Shown here: piece by piece, positions 33,030 to 40,564 of the stretch
Position numbering within the stretch: the first letter of the stretch is position 1
Layout: each line of letters opens with the position of its first letter
Origin: Singulisphaera acidiphila DSM 18658
GTDB lineage: Bacteria > Planctomycetota > Planctomycetia > Isosphaerales > Isosphaeraceae
Length of the DNA: 64,000 bases
Assembly: GCF_000242455.2 (NCBI RefSeq)
Contig: NC_019892.1
Span: 5,342,744-5,406,743, forward strand
Reading direction: 5' to 3'
Made by a program: the position numbers and the translations under genes
Notes under the pieces: model-generated
Database searches by the model: none
What the model saw: the letters and a program-made list of their open reading frames with translations, nothing else
What the model was told of the DNA's origin: nothing

Positions 33030-33911
33030 TCAGTCAGGGATGGTGAGATGTGAGACGAGAGTGAGCACCTCGGCCCATGCCTCTTGGAATGGGATGAACT
33101 CGGTTGTGAACTCTCGCACTTCCGCTTCATAACTCGCGGCGGCCCGGTCCTTCACGTCATCATTGAAGGCAGCCTTCGTGGCGACAATTCCTCTCACCTC
33201 CGACTTCCGCAGAAGGAAAGAAGAGACCTTCTCGAGGTCAATCAACGCCGAATGTTTCCGAACCATCGAGGCGATGTCGAAGACATCCTGAGGCCGGGAG
33301 CGTTTCCGGGGAACCTGTTGGAGGAGAGCCCGGAACTTCTCCGCAATGATGTCGTTGAGCGTGCAAACACGAAGCGGCTTCGCATCGGGGCTGAGTTGCT
33401 CATCGCCCGTTTCGCAAAGCGCATCGTTCAAGCTGATTTCGACCTCAATGACGTCCGAGAGGTGTTTTCCACTGGCGAGCCGCTCATCTATGTTCTGATA
33501 ATACCTATCGCTGGGAAGTTGGAAGCAGGCTTTGATGCGGTAAGTCGGCATCGTCTTATCGACGCCCGGGGGGAGCCGATGAATGCTCTGACAGCGGACT
33601 TTCACCTGATACTGACGTTCGCCCGTTCTCAGTGCGGTGTTCATCAAGGCCTTGATGTCGTCCGGACTATCGGGAAAACCATCATCAGCACTGAAGTCGA
33701 GGTCGAGCGTGCTCCGTGGATTGCCGTGCACGAAGCGAAGGGCATTCCCGCCCTTGAAAGCAACGCGGGATACCAACGCTGCCGACGATGACATCGACAC
33801 GAGAACCACGAACTGGACGAGGCGTCGTCTCGCCTCTTCCGCAGTTGTGCCGTTCTGCTTTCGCCAAGTAGGTAGCTCGGCAATTGAGGTTGGATAGTTT
33901 CCCGCTTCCAA
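33030..33911 (-). CDS. abiEii: AbiEii nucleotidyltransferase toxin (type IV TA)
   Basis: A 293-residue nucleotidyltransferase-fold toxin. The signature is FKGGNALRFVHGNPRSTLDL followed by DFS: K53-G-G, R66-S and D70-x-D72 are the nucleotide and metal residues of the AbiEii/MenT group. A conserved C-terminal helix with K (LNDIIAEKFRALLQQVPRKR) and the RPQDVFDIA motif follow. Family members stop growth by adding nucleotides to tRNA acceptor ends. It starts seven bases after the AbiEi stop, the normal antitoxin-toxin order, with all key residues intact. Confidence 0.92.
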   Translation of the reverse strand: MEAGNYPTSIAELPTWRKQNGTTAEEARRRLVQFVVLVSMSSSAALVSRVAFKGGNALRFVHGNPRSTLDLDFSADDGFPDSPDDIKALMNTALRTGERQYQVKVRCQSIHRLPPGVDKTMPTYRIKACFQLPSDRYYQNIDERLASGKHLSDVIEVEISLNDALCETGDEQLSPDAKPLRVCTLNDIIAEKFRALLQQVPRKRSRPQDVFDIASMVRKHSALIDLEKVSSFLLRKSEVRGIVATKAAFNDDVKDRAAASYEAEVREFTTEFIPFQEAWAEVLTLVSHLTIPD

Positions 33912-33918
33912 AGTGTCT

Positions 33919-34836
33919 CTACGTCCCTTCGATGATGGCGAGTATGGACGCGGGAACGTTCAGCGAGAGGTTCCATTCCGCCGAGAACGTTTCCGCGTAA
34001 GGGTTGTTTGCGACCAACTTTACCGACCCTCCCCGTTGCAGTCCATGTCGCCACTCATCGAGGCGAGAGTGAGTTTTACCGAGTTTCTCGAGTACGAAGC
34101 CGACACGTTGCCGGAGAACCTTGTTTCCGTAGGCATCCGTGTAGGAGACGAGCTTACCAACGTCTACGTTCTCCGCCGACCTCCACGCCTGGAGCACCTT
34201 TGCAATTCCGCCCGACTTGTCGGGCATGCGAAGGGCGTCGAGAAGGGTTCGTTCCACATCAGTCACGTAAATTGGAATGCCCGAACTGTAACCGATGATG
34301 ACACCGAAGCCTGGCTCCTCGGTGAGTTGTGTCCAGTGGACGGCAACATCCCCCACCCGCGCCGGACGTCTCGCAGCAATCAGTCGAGTGCCTTCGGACC
34401 AATCATCGGGCATTGTGCCGAGCGGCAGGCGATGAGGGTTCCCAGCGTTCTTGCTCGTGATGGGATAAACCTCCTTCGCAACGAGGTCGGTGAGCCCGTG
34501 GTAGGTCATCGCCGTGACAAAGCCGAAGACCGCCCAGGGATTTGCTTCCTGAATCATTTGCTCTTCCGAAACCTCGAGCAGATTCGCGTAAGCCACGTTC
34601 ACCACGTAGACGCCAGCAACGCCTTCGACGGAGTCGATATCGCCGCGACTTACAAGCTCATGACGGATGTCAGTGGCTTTCTTCTCGTCAGGAAGGGGTT
34701 CGTTTCCGGTATGGGCCAGCCGGCGAGCGATGAGATGGATTCGCCAATCGGAAATGACCCTTCGTCGAGTCTCCGCGAACTCCCGAAGGACTTTGGACGC
34801 AAATGTCTTTGTCCACATAGGAATAGCCAATGCCAC
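33919..34836 (-). CDS. abiEi: AbiEi antitoxin/autorepressor
   Basis: A 305-residue antitoxin with an N-terminal winged helix (about 1-90, DWRIHLIARRLAHTGNEPLP and ATDIRHELVSRGDIDSVEGV) and the AbiEi C-terminal domain (IIGYSSGIPIYVTDVERTLL then DALRMPDKSGGIAKVLQAW). It neutralises AbiEii without direct binding and represses its own operon by binding inverted repeats. The frame starts at GTG 34836, inside the long palindrome; ATG 34818 is an alternative. Neither has a good ribosome binding site, so translation may begin on a near-leaderless mRNA. Confidence 0.9.
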   Translation of the reverse strand: MALAIPMWTKTFASKVLREFAETRRRVISDWRIHLIARRLAHTGNEPLPDEKKATDIRHELVSRGDIDSVEGVAGVYVVNVAYANLLEVSEEQMIQEANPWAVFGFVTAMTYHGLTDLVAKEVYPITSKNAGNPHRLPLGTMPDDWSEGTRLIAARRPARVGDVAVHWTQLTEEPGFGVIIGYSSGIPIYVTDVERTLLDALRMPDKSGGIAKVLQAWRSAENVDVGKLVSYTDAYGNKVLRQRVGFVLEKLGKTHSRLDEWRHGLQRGGSVKLVANNPYAETFSAEWNLSLNVPASILAIIEGT

Positions 34837-34871
34837 CGAGTAAGATGTCCTTAGGACATCTTACTCGGTGG
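34833..34871 (-). promoter_or_regulatory. Perfect 19-bp palindromic operator of the abiE operon
   Basis: CCACCGAGTAAGATGTCCT (34833-34851) and AGGACATCTTACTCGGTGG (34853-34871) are exact complements around one central base. The palindrome covers the -10 element and the expected transcription start, an ideal place for repression by AbiEi. Confidence 0.8.
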
Positions 34872-34886
34872 AATAAGGAATGTCAA
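34858..34886 (-). promoter_or_regulatory. abiE operon promoter
   Basis: On the minus strand TTGACA (34886-34881) is followed by a 17-base spacer and TAAGAT (34863-34858). Start would be near 34851, only about 15 bases before the GTG. Confidence 0.7.
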
Positions 34887-35176
34887 GCTAGAAGAGAATG
34901 ATCGTGTCAAACTACATTGTGCCATAGGGTTATAAAAAATTTGGCCAATATTATGGCTTCATTCCGGGGCTTGGCGAGTTGCCAGTAAGCAAAACATATC
35001 CGGAGGCGGTTCCAAGCCCGGCTTGCTTGACCACTGCTACCCAAAACTCTAGCAAGCAAATCTATGAGATTCGGTCGGTCAAGTGGTGGCAGTCCTACTG
35101 GTCCAGCCAGCAAAACACCCTAACTTCGCGGGAGCATGCTAGGTACACTACATGGTAAAATACGAGGCCTGGAGCA
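34887..35176. other. AT-rich intergenic
   Basis: Lower-GC DNA with no supported gene. A minus-strand frame at 34907-35113 (with RLRICFAYWQLAKPRNEAII) has no start signal or homologue I know. Confidence 0.4.
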
Positions 35177-35356
35177 ATGATGGATAAGGTTGATGTCAAT
35201 GAAGATGCGATGAGTATGTGGAGTAGATTCGCCATGAAGGAAGGGGCGGCAGAATTGGAGATTGCCTCGCTTGAGAAATGGGCGGGAACGCAGTTGCCCA
35301 GGCCTTACCTCGATCTCCTTATGCAGTCTAATGACATAGGAAGCACTAGGTCATGA
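35177..35356 (+). CDS. SMI1/KNR4 (SUKH) immunity protein fragment
   Basis: A 59-residue frame with GGAG upstream of tandem ATGs. It carries the opening of a SUKH domain: EGAAELEIASLEKWAGTQLP then RPYLDLLMQSNDI, matching the E-x-x-LG-x-x-LP-x-x-Y-x-x-LL-x-x-NG pattern. The family continues for another 80-100 residues, which are absent here, and the last residues (GSTRS) are probably off-frame. SUKH proteins neutralise polymorphic toxins; this copy is probably inactive. Confidence 0.6.
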   Translation: MMDKVDVNEDAMSMWSRFAMKEGAAELEIASLEKWAGTQLPRPYLDLLMQSNDIGSTRS

Positions 35357-35437
35357 TATTAGTAAGATTTTGGGATATCATGAGGCAGAACTGGCGATTT
35401 TTTGCATCAGCAGAGTCGCCGAATAAAAGGGATCAGT

Positions 35438-35824
35438 ATGTCCGAAACAGTAAGCGTTTTTGTCAGTGGTAATCCTACGATTGAAGAATGCAGAAATGCC
35501 ATCGAAAAACATTTGCAGATTTTGCTTGTGCAGCGGATGGATACCGATGGACACCTGTTTGAGGGAGTGATATCCGGGGTGTGGGTAACGCTGTTTGACA
35601 ATCACGGGTTAGATGATGACTGCGGAATTGAGTTCACCCAGTTCCCGGTGGAAATCGACTTTACCCGTTACGCCAGAAACAACTCTCTGGATTGGAATGA
35701 GACGATATTCTTCTCTTTGGTGGTCTCGCTGTCAGAGAGGCTCTCAGAACAGTTCAGGGCACGCTGTATCGTTGTTAAGAACCTTCAGCAGATTGTTCGG
35801 TCTTTCGGGCCTGCAGCGGATTGA
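35438..35824 (+). CDS. Hypothetical protein, immunity-like
   Basis: A 128-residue acidic cytoplasmic protein from ATG 35438, with AAGGGA upstream. It starts SETVSVFVSGNPTIEECRNA, has an acidic centre (LFDNHGLDDDCGIEFTQFPV) and ends in helices (FSLVVSLSERLSEQFRARCI). AT-richer than the core genome, and placed between a SUKH fragment and another small acidic protein. I do not know the family; an immunity role is inferred from context. Confidence 0.6.
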   Translation: MSETVSVFVSGNPTIEECRNAIEKHLQILLVQRMDTDGHLFEGVISGVWVTLFDNHGLDDDCGIEFTQFPVEIDFTRYARNNSLDWNETIFFSLVVSLSERLSEQFRARCIVVKNLQQIVRSFGPAAD

Positions 35825-35922
35825 ACGATTGCTCGGAGGGGGGGGGAGATGGGGCAATGTGGCCAGGCGATTTTCAAAGATGGTGCTTACGATGCGAATC
35901 TGAACCAGATTGAAGACTAGCC

Positions 35923-36357
35923 ATGATCCGTCTTCGTGCTACGAAGTATGATCCAAGCAGACGGGAGAACCAAGGGCACTACACAATCAATGAATTTACT
36001 TCAGTGTCCGACATAGGGAAAAAGTTTGGAAATTATAAGGTTGCTGCTTCTGAATATCTGTGTAGTGATGGCGCCTATGTTTCCTGTGTCGTGCAACTTT
36101 TAAATATTTCTCATGTAAAATCGCTGCGCGTTTGCGAATTGGAGGACAACAGGGGGAAGACATTGCTCGCCTCTGAGGTTGAGAGGCTTCGGCCTGCAAT
36201 GCTTGGCGCAGTCTACAAGGGCATGGTTGTAAGCGAGCAAACTGTCGACAAAATTGTTCGAATGGCCTTAAGAGAAGTGATTTTGTGTAAATTAATTGGA
36301 TGCAATGGCGTTTGCATTTATTATTATTGTGCGCATTATATATATTTGTATATATAG
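35923..36357 (+). CDS. Hypothetical protein, immunity-like, C-terminus probably frameshifted
   Basis: A 144-residue frame starting MIRLRATKYDPSRRENQGHY then TINEFTSVSDIGKKFGNYKV. This MIRLR-TKYDP---D--G-Y---E-TSVSDIGK beginning is familiar from a family of small proteins encoded among polymorphic-toxin immunity genes. After MALREVILCKL the sequence turns into CNGVCIYYYCAHYIYLYI, unlike the rest and AT-rich, so the true C-terminus is probably lost by a small indel. Function otherwise unknown. Confidence 0.6.
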   Translation: MIRLRATKYDPSRRENQGHYTINEFTSVSDIGKKFGNYKVAASEYLCSDGAYVSCVVQLLNISHVKSLRVCELEDNRGKTLLASEVERLRPAMLGAVYKGMVVSEQTVDKIVRMALREVILCKLIGCNGVCIYYYCAHYIYLYI

Positions 36358-36494
36358 CGTAAGTGATTTCGGGTTGTCAGCCTTAGGTGGGCCGCCCCAG
36401 GGCGTCTTCTATAAAGAGATGGAGTTTCCCTATATGTAGGCGGTTGCGGCATAATGGGGTGTCTGCGATGCTTGATCCATGGTGCCGCCTGGAA

Positions 36495-36597
36495 TGACGG
36501 CTAGCTTGAATAAGTGCTGTTTGGAAGCGGCGATGAAGTCGCGGAGGGCTTGGCTCTCCACGGCAGTGAGCGTGATGATGTATTTCTTCAAGGCCGT
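36495..36597 (-). pseudogene. IS630-type transposase N-terminal scrap
   Basis: TALKKYIITLTAVESQALRD then FIAASKQHLFKLAVI resembles the very start of IS630-family transposases (KKYIVTLT-EER--L). Nothing else of the element remains. Confidence 0.4.
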
Positions 36598-36610
36598 CCT
36601 CCTGCGGTGG

Positions 36611-37078
36611 TTAATCTCCTGGAGGGGCGGACCACCGGACCTCAAGCGGTCGCCACCCGCACCCACTCCACCCTGGGGTATGGCGAGCCCGGAACTCCGC
36701 CGACGACCGAACGGCCCGAGCCGGGTCGACCGTCAACCGGCCGTCCAGCAACCGCTCCAGATTCTCGTGCCGGCCTCGATCCTCTGGCAACGCGGGATGG
36801 GTCTCCTGGGTCGTCTTGCCCTGATGGAACGCCATCTCCCACCGACGCCAGATGGCCCAGTCCTCCAGGGCCAGAGCGAAGGTGGCAGCGTCGATGGGCA
36901 TCAGCAGGAACGTATCCTCGTCCAGGTCCTCGCGGTCCCGCCACTCCGACTCGAAGAGATGGGGACGGCCCCTGTAGTCGGCGATGCCTTGCCTCGGCCC
37001 GTCGTGCCAGTGGGGCAAGGTGTGAACAGTCTCGAACACGGAAGAGGACTCCACGAGGTTATGCCCGATTTTCCTCAA
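36611..37078 (-). CDS. Conserved hypothetical protein
   Basis: A 155-residue soluble protein. The central part (FETVHTLPHWHDGPRQGIAD, GRPHLFESEWRDREDLDEDT, IDAATFALALEDWAIWRRWE, MAFHQGKTTQETHPALPEDR) has a pattern I recall from many planctomycete and cyanobacterial hypotheticals, including the ETHPALPEDR-R---LE segment and a WSG-G-RPLEV-W ending. No catalytic motif or signal peptide. The start is TTG 37078 or a nearby GTG (37054). Function unknown. Confidence 0.75.
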   Translation of the reverse strand: MRKIGHNLVESSSVFETVHTLPHWHDGPRQGIADYRGRPHLFESEWRDREDLDEDTFLLMPIDAATFALALEDWAIWRRWEMAFHQGKTTQETHPALPEDRGRHENLERLLDGRLTVDPARAVRSSAEFRARHTPGWSGCGWRPLEVRWSAPPGD

Positions 37079-37323
37079 ATCGAGTGTGGCTGTCTAGTTG
37101 CTTGGGGAGTGATGTACGGCCAGCCCGGAGCCGCCCCTTGGCCTTGAGGCGCTGGGCGACGCGGATGCAACCTGGCAAATCGCCTGCGGACTAACAGGAG
37201 AGACGCGTTGCACGATTGCGAGCTATGATATTTTCGATCGGGAATCTCGGTTGAAGGCGGTTGCTCCGCTGGGCGATTGCCGGCGACGACCTTACAGAGC
37301 GATCGATCAGGGAGTGAGACCAA

Positions 37324-38604
37324 GTGAGTGTGACCAAGCCCCCAGCGGTCCCGAATCAGGATGCCGACCCTGCGTTGCATCGGGCGTCGGACGAGGACCT
37401 GATCGTTGCCCTGGGCCGAGCCTTGCACCAGGTCGGGCAGCCGGCGCATCGGCTCGAATCGACGCTGGGTAGGGTGGCGGCCCGGCTGGACCTCGAGATC
37501 CATGCCTTCAGCCTGCCGACCGGGCTGTTGATCAGCTTCGAGCGGCCCGGCGACAGTGTGACGACGACTCGGCTGCTGCGCCTGCCTCTGAAACCGACGA
37601 ACCTCGAGTGTTTGCGGAGGCTTTCGATCGAGTCGGAGGCCCTGGCCTGCGGCCGGGCCGCGCCTCGCGAGGCGATCGGGAGGATCAAGGAACTGGCGAA
37701 CGCCCCGAGGCGCTGGGGGGCGGTGGCGACTGTGGCGGGGTTCCTGCTCTCCGCATCGGCCTTCTCGGTCTTTTTCGGAGGGGGCCTGCGCGAGCTGGGC
37801 GTCGCGTCGGGTCTCGGACTCGCGGTGGGCCTGGTTGCGCTGGCTTTCGGGAGGTCGCGCGCCTCGAGCCGGCGGTTCGAGCTGACTGCCGCGGCGGTCG
37901 CGGGGTTCATTGCCGCCCTGGCCGACGTTTACCTTGGGCACTTCGTCCACTGGATCCCGCTGGCCTCGGGTTTGGTGATCCTATTGCCTGGCCTCAGCCT
38001 GGTCGACTCGATCGAGGAGCTGGCCAACGGCCATCTCACCTCGGGGGCGTCGCGGATGGCGGGGGTCGGGATCGTCTTCCTCGCCTTGATCTTTGGGGTG
38101 CTCATGGGGATCAACCTTGTTGGCCTCCTCGCCGAGGATGGCGTTCCCGGGAGCGTGATCCCGCTCCCCTGGTGGGCACCGATCCTGGCGCTTCCGGTCG
38201 TGGCGCTGGGGTCGACCTTTCGGTTTCAGGCCCGGCTCGCGGACATGCCCTGGATTCTCGTCGGCTCGGCGGTCGCCTTCGGGGCCTCGCGCGCCGGGGG
38301 GCATCTGGGCAATCCGCTCCTGGGCCCTTTCCTGGGCGCCTTGGTGCTGGGCATGGCGGCCAATCTCTATGCACGCTGGCGCGACCCGACGCCGCAGCTC
38401 CTCATCGTTCCGGGCCTGGCGTTGCTCGTCCCGGGGTCATTCGGGCTTCGTAGCCTCGAATCGCTCCTGTCCGGGGCGTCGGTCACGGGTCTCGAGCAGG
38501 GCTTCCATATGTTCATGATGACCATCGCCCTCGTCGCTGGTCTGCTCTTCAGCAACGCGATGGTCGCCTCGGAGGTGAACCCGCGGTCGCCCGCCGGCCC
38601 GTGA
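37324..38604 (+). CDS. Threonine/serine exporter, ThrE-type (fused YjjP-YjjB)
   Basis: A 426-residue membrane protein. The N-terminal soluble part (20-125) has GRALHQVGQPAHRLESTLGR, the amphipathic start of the ThrE/PF06738 domain. The first transmembrane block (about 128-270) contains LPGLSLVDSIEELANGHLTS then GASRMAG, a hallmark of the family. A second block (285-410, ThrE_2) completes the ten-helix exporter, with a similar LVPGSFGLRSL loop. It exports threonine and serine using the proton gradient. Start GTG 37324, AGGGAG upstream. It is one gene where enterobacteria use two. The Thr/Ser dehydratase at 43.9 kb could share its substrates. Confidence 0.93.
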   Translation: MSVTKPPAVPNQDADPALHRASDEDLIVALGRALHQVGQPAHRLESTLGRVAARLDLEIHAFSLPTGLLISFERPGDSVTTTRLLRLPLKPTNLECLRRLSIESEALACGRAAPREAIGRIKELANAPRRWGAVATVAGFLLSASAFSVFFGGGLRELGVASGLGLAVGLVALAFGRSRASSRRFELTAAAVAGFIAALADVYLGHFVHWIPLASGLVILLPGLSLVDSIEELANGHLTSGASRMAGVGIVFLALIFGVLMGINLVGLLAEDGVPGSVIPLPWWAPILALPVVALGSTFRFQARLADMPWILVGSAVAFGASRAGGHLGNPLLGPFLGALVLGMAANLYARWRDPTPQLLIVPGLALLVPGSFGLRSLESLLSGASVTGLEQGFHMFMMTIALVAGLLFSNAMVASEVNPRSPAGP

Positions 38605-38732
38605 CGATGCGTACACGACCGCGCTGGGCCGTCGGCCCGGAACTCAATTTTTGTGTAATCGCAAGTTGCACTCACGGAGTAAGCGCTCGAAGTAACCTGT
38701 TTTGTGCTATCTTCACGGCCGGGCGAATGTTC

Positions 38733-40553
38733 TCAGACCAGACTTGCTTGGAGATCGCTAGGGAGGGCCATTTCTGCTTCTGCCTGTGACCAGCCCAGTT
38801 GGTCCCGGACGACGTCATAGAACCCGCTACGCCGTACGTCCTGGCCTTGCAGACGACTCGCCAGGAGGTCGGCACCCACTAGCCCTTCGCTCACGGTGAA
38901 TAGGCCGTCGGTGAGGACGAGGTCGTAGTTTCCCCAACGGCTCCGATACAACCCCTTGCGATCCCAGCGCACGGCCGAGTCGAAGGCCTCCACGAGACCG
39001 AATAGGGGAAAGAAGGACCCATAGAGTCGGGCCAGGTCGCAGCAGACCGACGCGAAGTGGGTGATGTCCGGCCCGTGCCACTCGGTTCGCAACGGGTGTG
39101 GGATCAGGCCGAAGAGGTTCGAGATGCCGAGGCGGGTCGGTCCCTTGAAGCGGGCGAAACTGATCAGCGGGATCCCGCGAAGCTCCATCAACGCCGAGGG
39201 CACGAAACCGGCCAATTCCGGATTCCGGAGCCCGACGCCCCCCAGCGCGGTCCAGACGTCCTCGGCCGGCGCACAGGCGCCGTCCCACCACGCCTCGGTC
39301 ACGTTCAGGTACTGGGCCCCATGCCGGGCGATCACCTCCGCCAGTCCCGTTCGCCGGAGGAATTCGATGTCCTGCTGTCGGACCCAAGTGCGGTGTCGCT
39401 CGGCGTCGGCGTCCCAGTCGATCTGCTCGCCGCCCACATTCCGGCTGCTCGTATGCCCTTCCAGCAGGACCGCCCGGCCGGGCAGCGAGCCGAGCAGGAG
39501 GTCGAGCGCCTGCGGCCCCGTGTAGGTCCCCGGCGCGTAGCCGTGCCAGGTAACTTTCACCAGGTAGCGCTCGGCCTGGGGGAGGACCCGAGCCAGGATC
39601 TCGGCGAGTGCGGCGGAATCCCGGGCCCGCGTGACACATCCGGCTCGGGGCCGGATCTGCGCTTCGCCCGCCGGCACCCAATCCGCGCCGGACCACACCC
39701 CGGCCTGGGCCGGCGGGGGCTCGTTCCTGGCGGAGGGAATCCGCGCTGCCTCACGGGCCCGCTTCTCTTGCCAGAGCCGGAGCATCCGCTGTTCGAGCCA
39801 GGCCAGGATCGCCGGGTGATCCCGTGGCGGGTCGAGCAGCCGCCAGCCCGCCGTCTCGGGGTGAGCCCGTTGGTAATCGTCGAGCATGACCCGGGCGAAG
39901 TCGCACAGCTCGCCGTCCCACTGGCGCTGCGGCAAGAGGAACCAGTCGAGAGGTTCGCTCAGGCAGCGATCCAGGGTGTCCGGGAGGAACGGCTGCGGGT
40001 GGCGGACGAAGCCGACCTCGCCCCGGCCCAGGCCGGCTTGCTCCCAGAGCAACCGCATCAGGCGGTAGGAGTCGGCGCGGGTGGCGGGTTCGCCCTGTCC
40101 GTCGGCGACGAGGACGAGCCCGGCGTTTCGCGGTGCGACGCCCCGCTCGTCCAGCGCCCGCAGGATCTGGCCGGCGAAACAATCGACGAGCAGCGCGTGC
40201 GTGGGATCGACGGAATCGTGATGGATCGAGACCCCGGCGTGCCGGCGGCGCGCTGCGCCCAACTCCTCGCCCAGCATCGTCCGCTGCCAGATATTCAGGT
40301 CGAATGCGGCCGGCATCACGAAGAGGATTGAGGCCCCGTCGCCGACACACCGATCGATCACCCGGCCGATCTGGTACTCGCCCGGGTCTTCCGTCGATCG
40401 GGCTGGGAGGCAGGCGAGGTCGACCTTGGTTGATATTCCGAGGGCGCGCTCCGCGAACGCCTGAAGGCTCGCCGCCTGGGCGTTCATCGACGCCCAGGCA
40501 GCAGCCTCCCCCGGTCGAAGATCGGTCGTGAGGATGAAGATCGGTCGCACCAT
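38733..40553 (-). CDS. CbiX chelatase-like/DUF362-like two-domain protein
   Basis: A 606-residue protein. The N-terminal ~130 residues look like a CbiX/SirB class II chelatase fold (ILTTDLRPGEAAAW, GASILFVMPAAFDLNIW, then HAGVSIHHDSVDP) with a second chelatase-like half to about 260. Residues about 320-560 resemble DUF362 (ERYLVKVTWHGYAPGTYTGP, GRAVLLEGHTSSRNVGG, ELRGIPLISFARFKGPTRLG). No signal peptide or membrane segment. Class II chelatases insert Co2+, Ni2+ or Fe2+; DUF362 proteins often hold iron-sulphur clusters, but I see no cysteine cluster here. It starts 11 bases after the ureohydrolase-family gene, so the two form an operon. A metal-handling role for that enzyme is inference. Confidence 0.7.
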   Translation of the reverse strand: MVRPIFILTTDLRPGEAAAWASMNAQAASLQAFAERALGISTKVDLACLPARSTEDPGEYQIGRVIDRCVGDGASILFVMPAAFDLNIWQRTMLGEELGAARRRHAGVSIHHDSVDPTHALLVDCFAGQILRALDERGVAPRNAGLVLVADGQGEPATRADSYRLMRLLWEQAGLGRGEVGFVRHPQPFLPDTLDRCLSEPLDWFLLPQRQWDGELCDFARVMLDDYQRAHPETAGWRLLDPPRDHPAILAWLEQRMLRLWQEKRAREAARIPSARNEPPPAQAGVWSGADWVPAGEAQIRPRAGCVTRARDSAALAEILARVLPQAERYLVKVTWHGYAPGTYTGPQALDLLLGSLPGRAVLLEGHTSSRNVGGEQIDWDADAERHRTWVRQQDIEFLRRTGLAEVIARHGAQYLNVTEAWWDGACAPAEDVWTALGGVGLRNPELAGFVPSALMELRGIPLISFARFKGPTRLGISNLFGLIPHPLRTEWHGPDITHFASVCCDLARLYGSFFPLFGLVEAFDSAVRWDRKGLYRSRWGNYDLVLTDGLFTVSEGLVGADLLASRLQGQDVRRSGFYDVVRDQLGWSQAEAEMALPSDLQASLV

Positions 40554-40564
40554 GGCCTACTCGG

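Noticed and set aside
34907..35113. Minus-strand 68-codon frame in AT-rich DNA
   Set aside because: No ribosome binding site or family; could be a relic but cannot be supported.
37075..37950. Minus-strand frame opposite the ThrE exporter
   Set aside because: Arg/Gln/Pro-rich antisense; the ThrE signature and membrane helices are on the plus strand.
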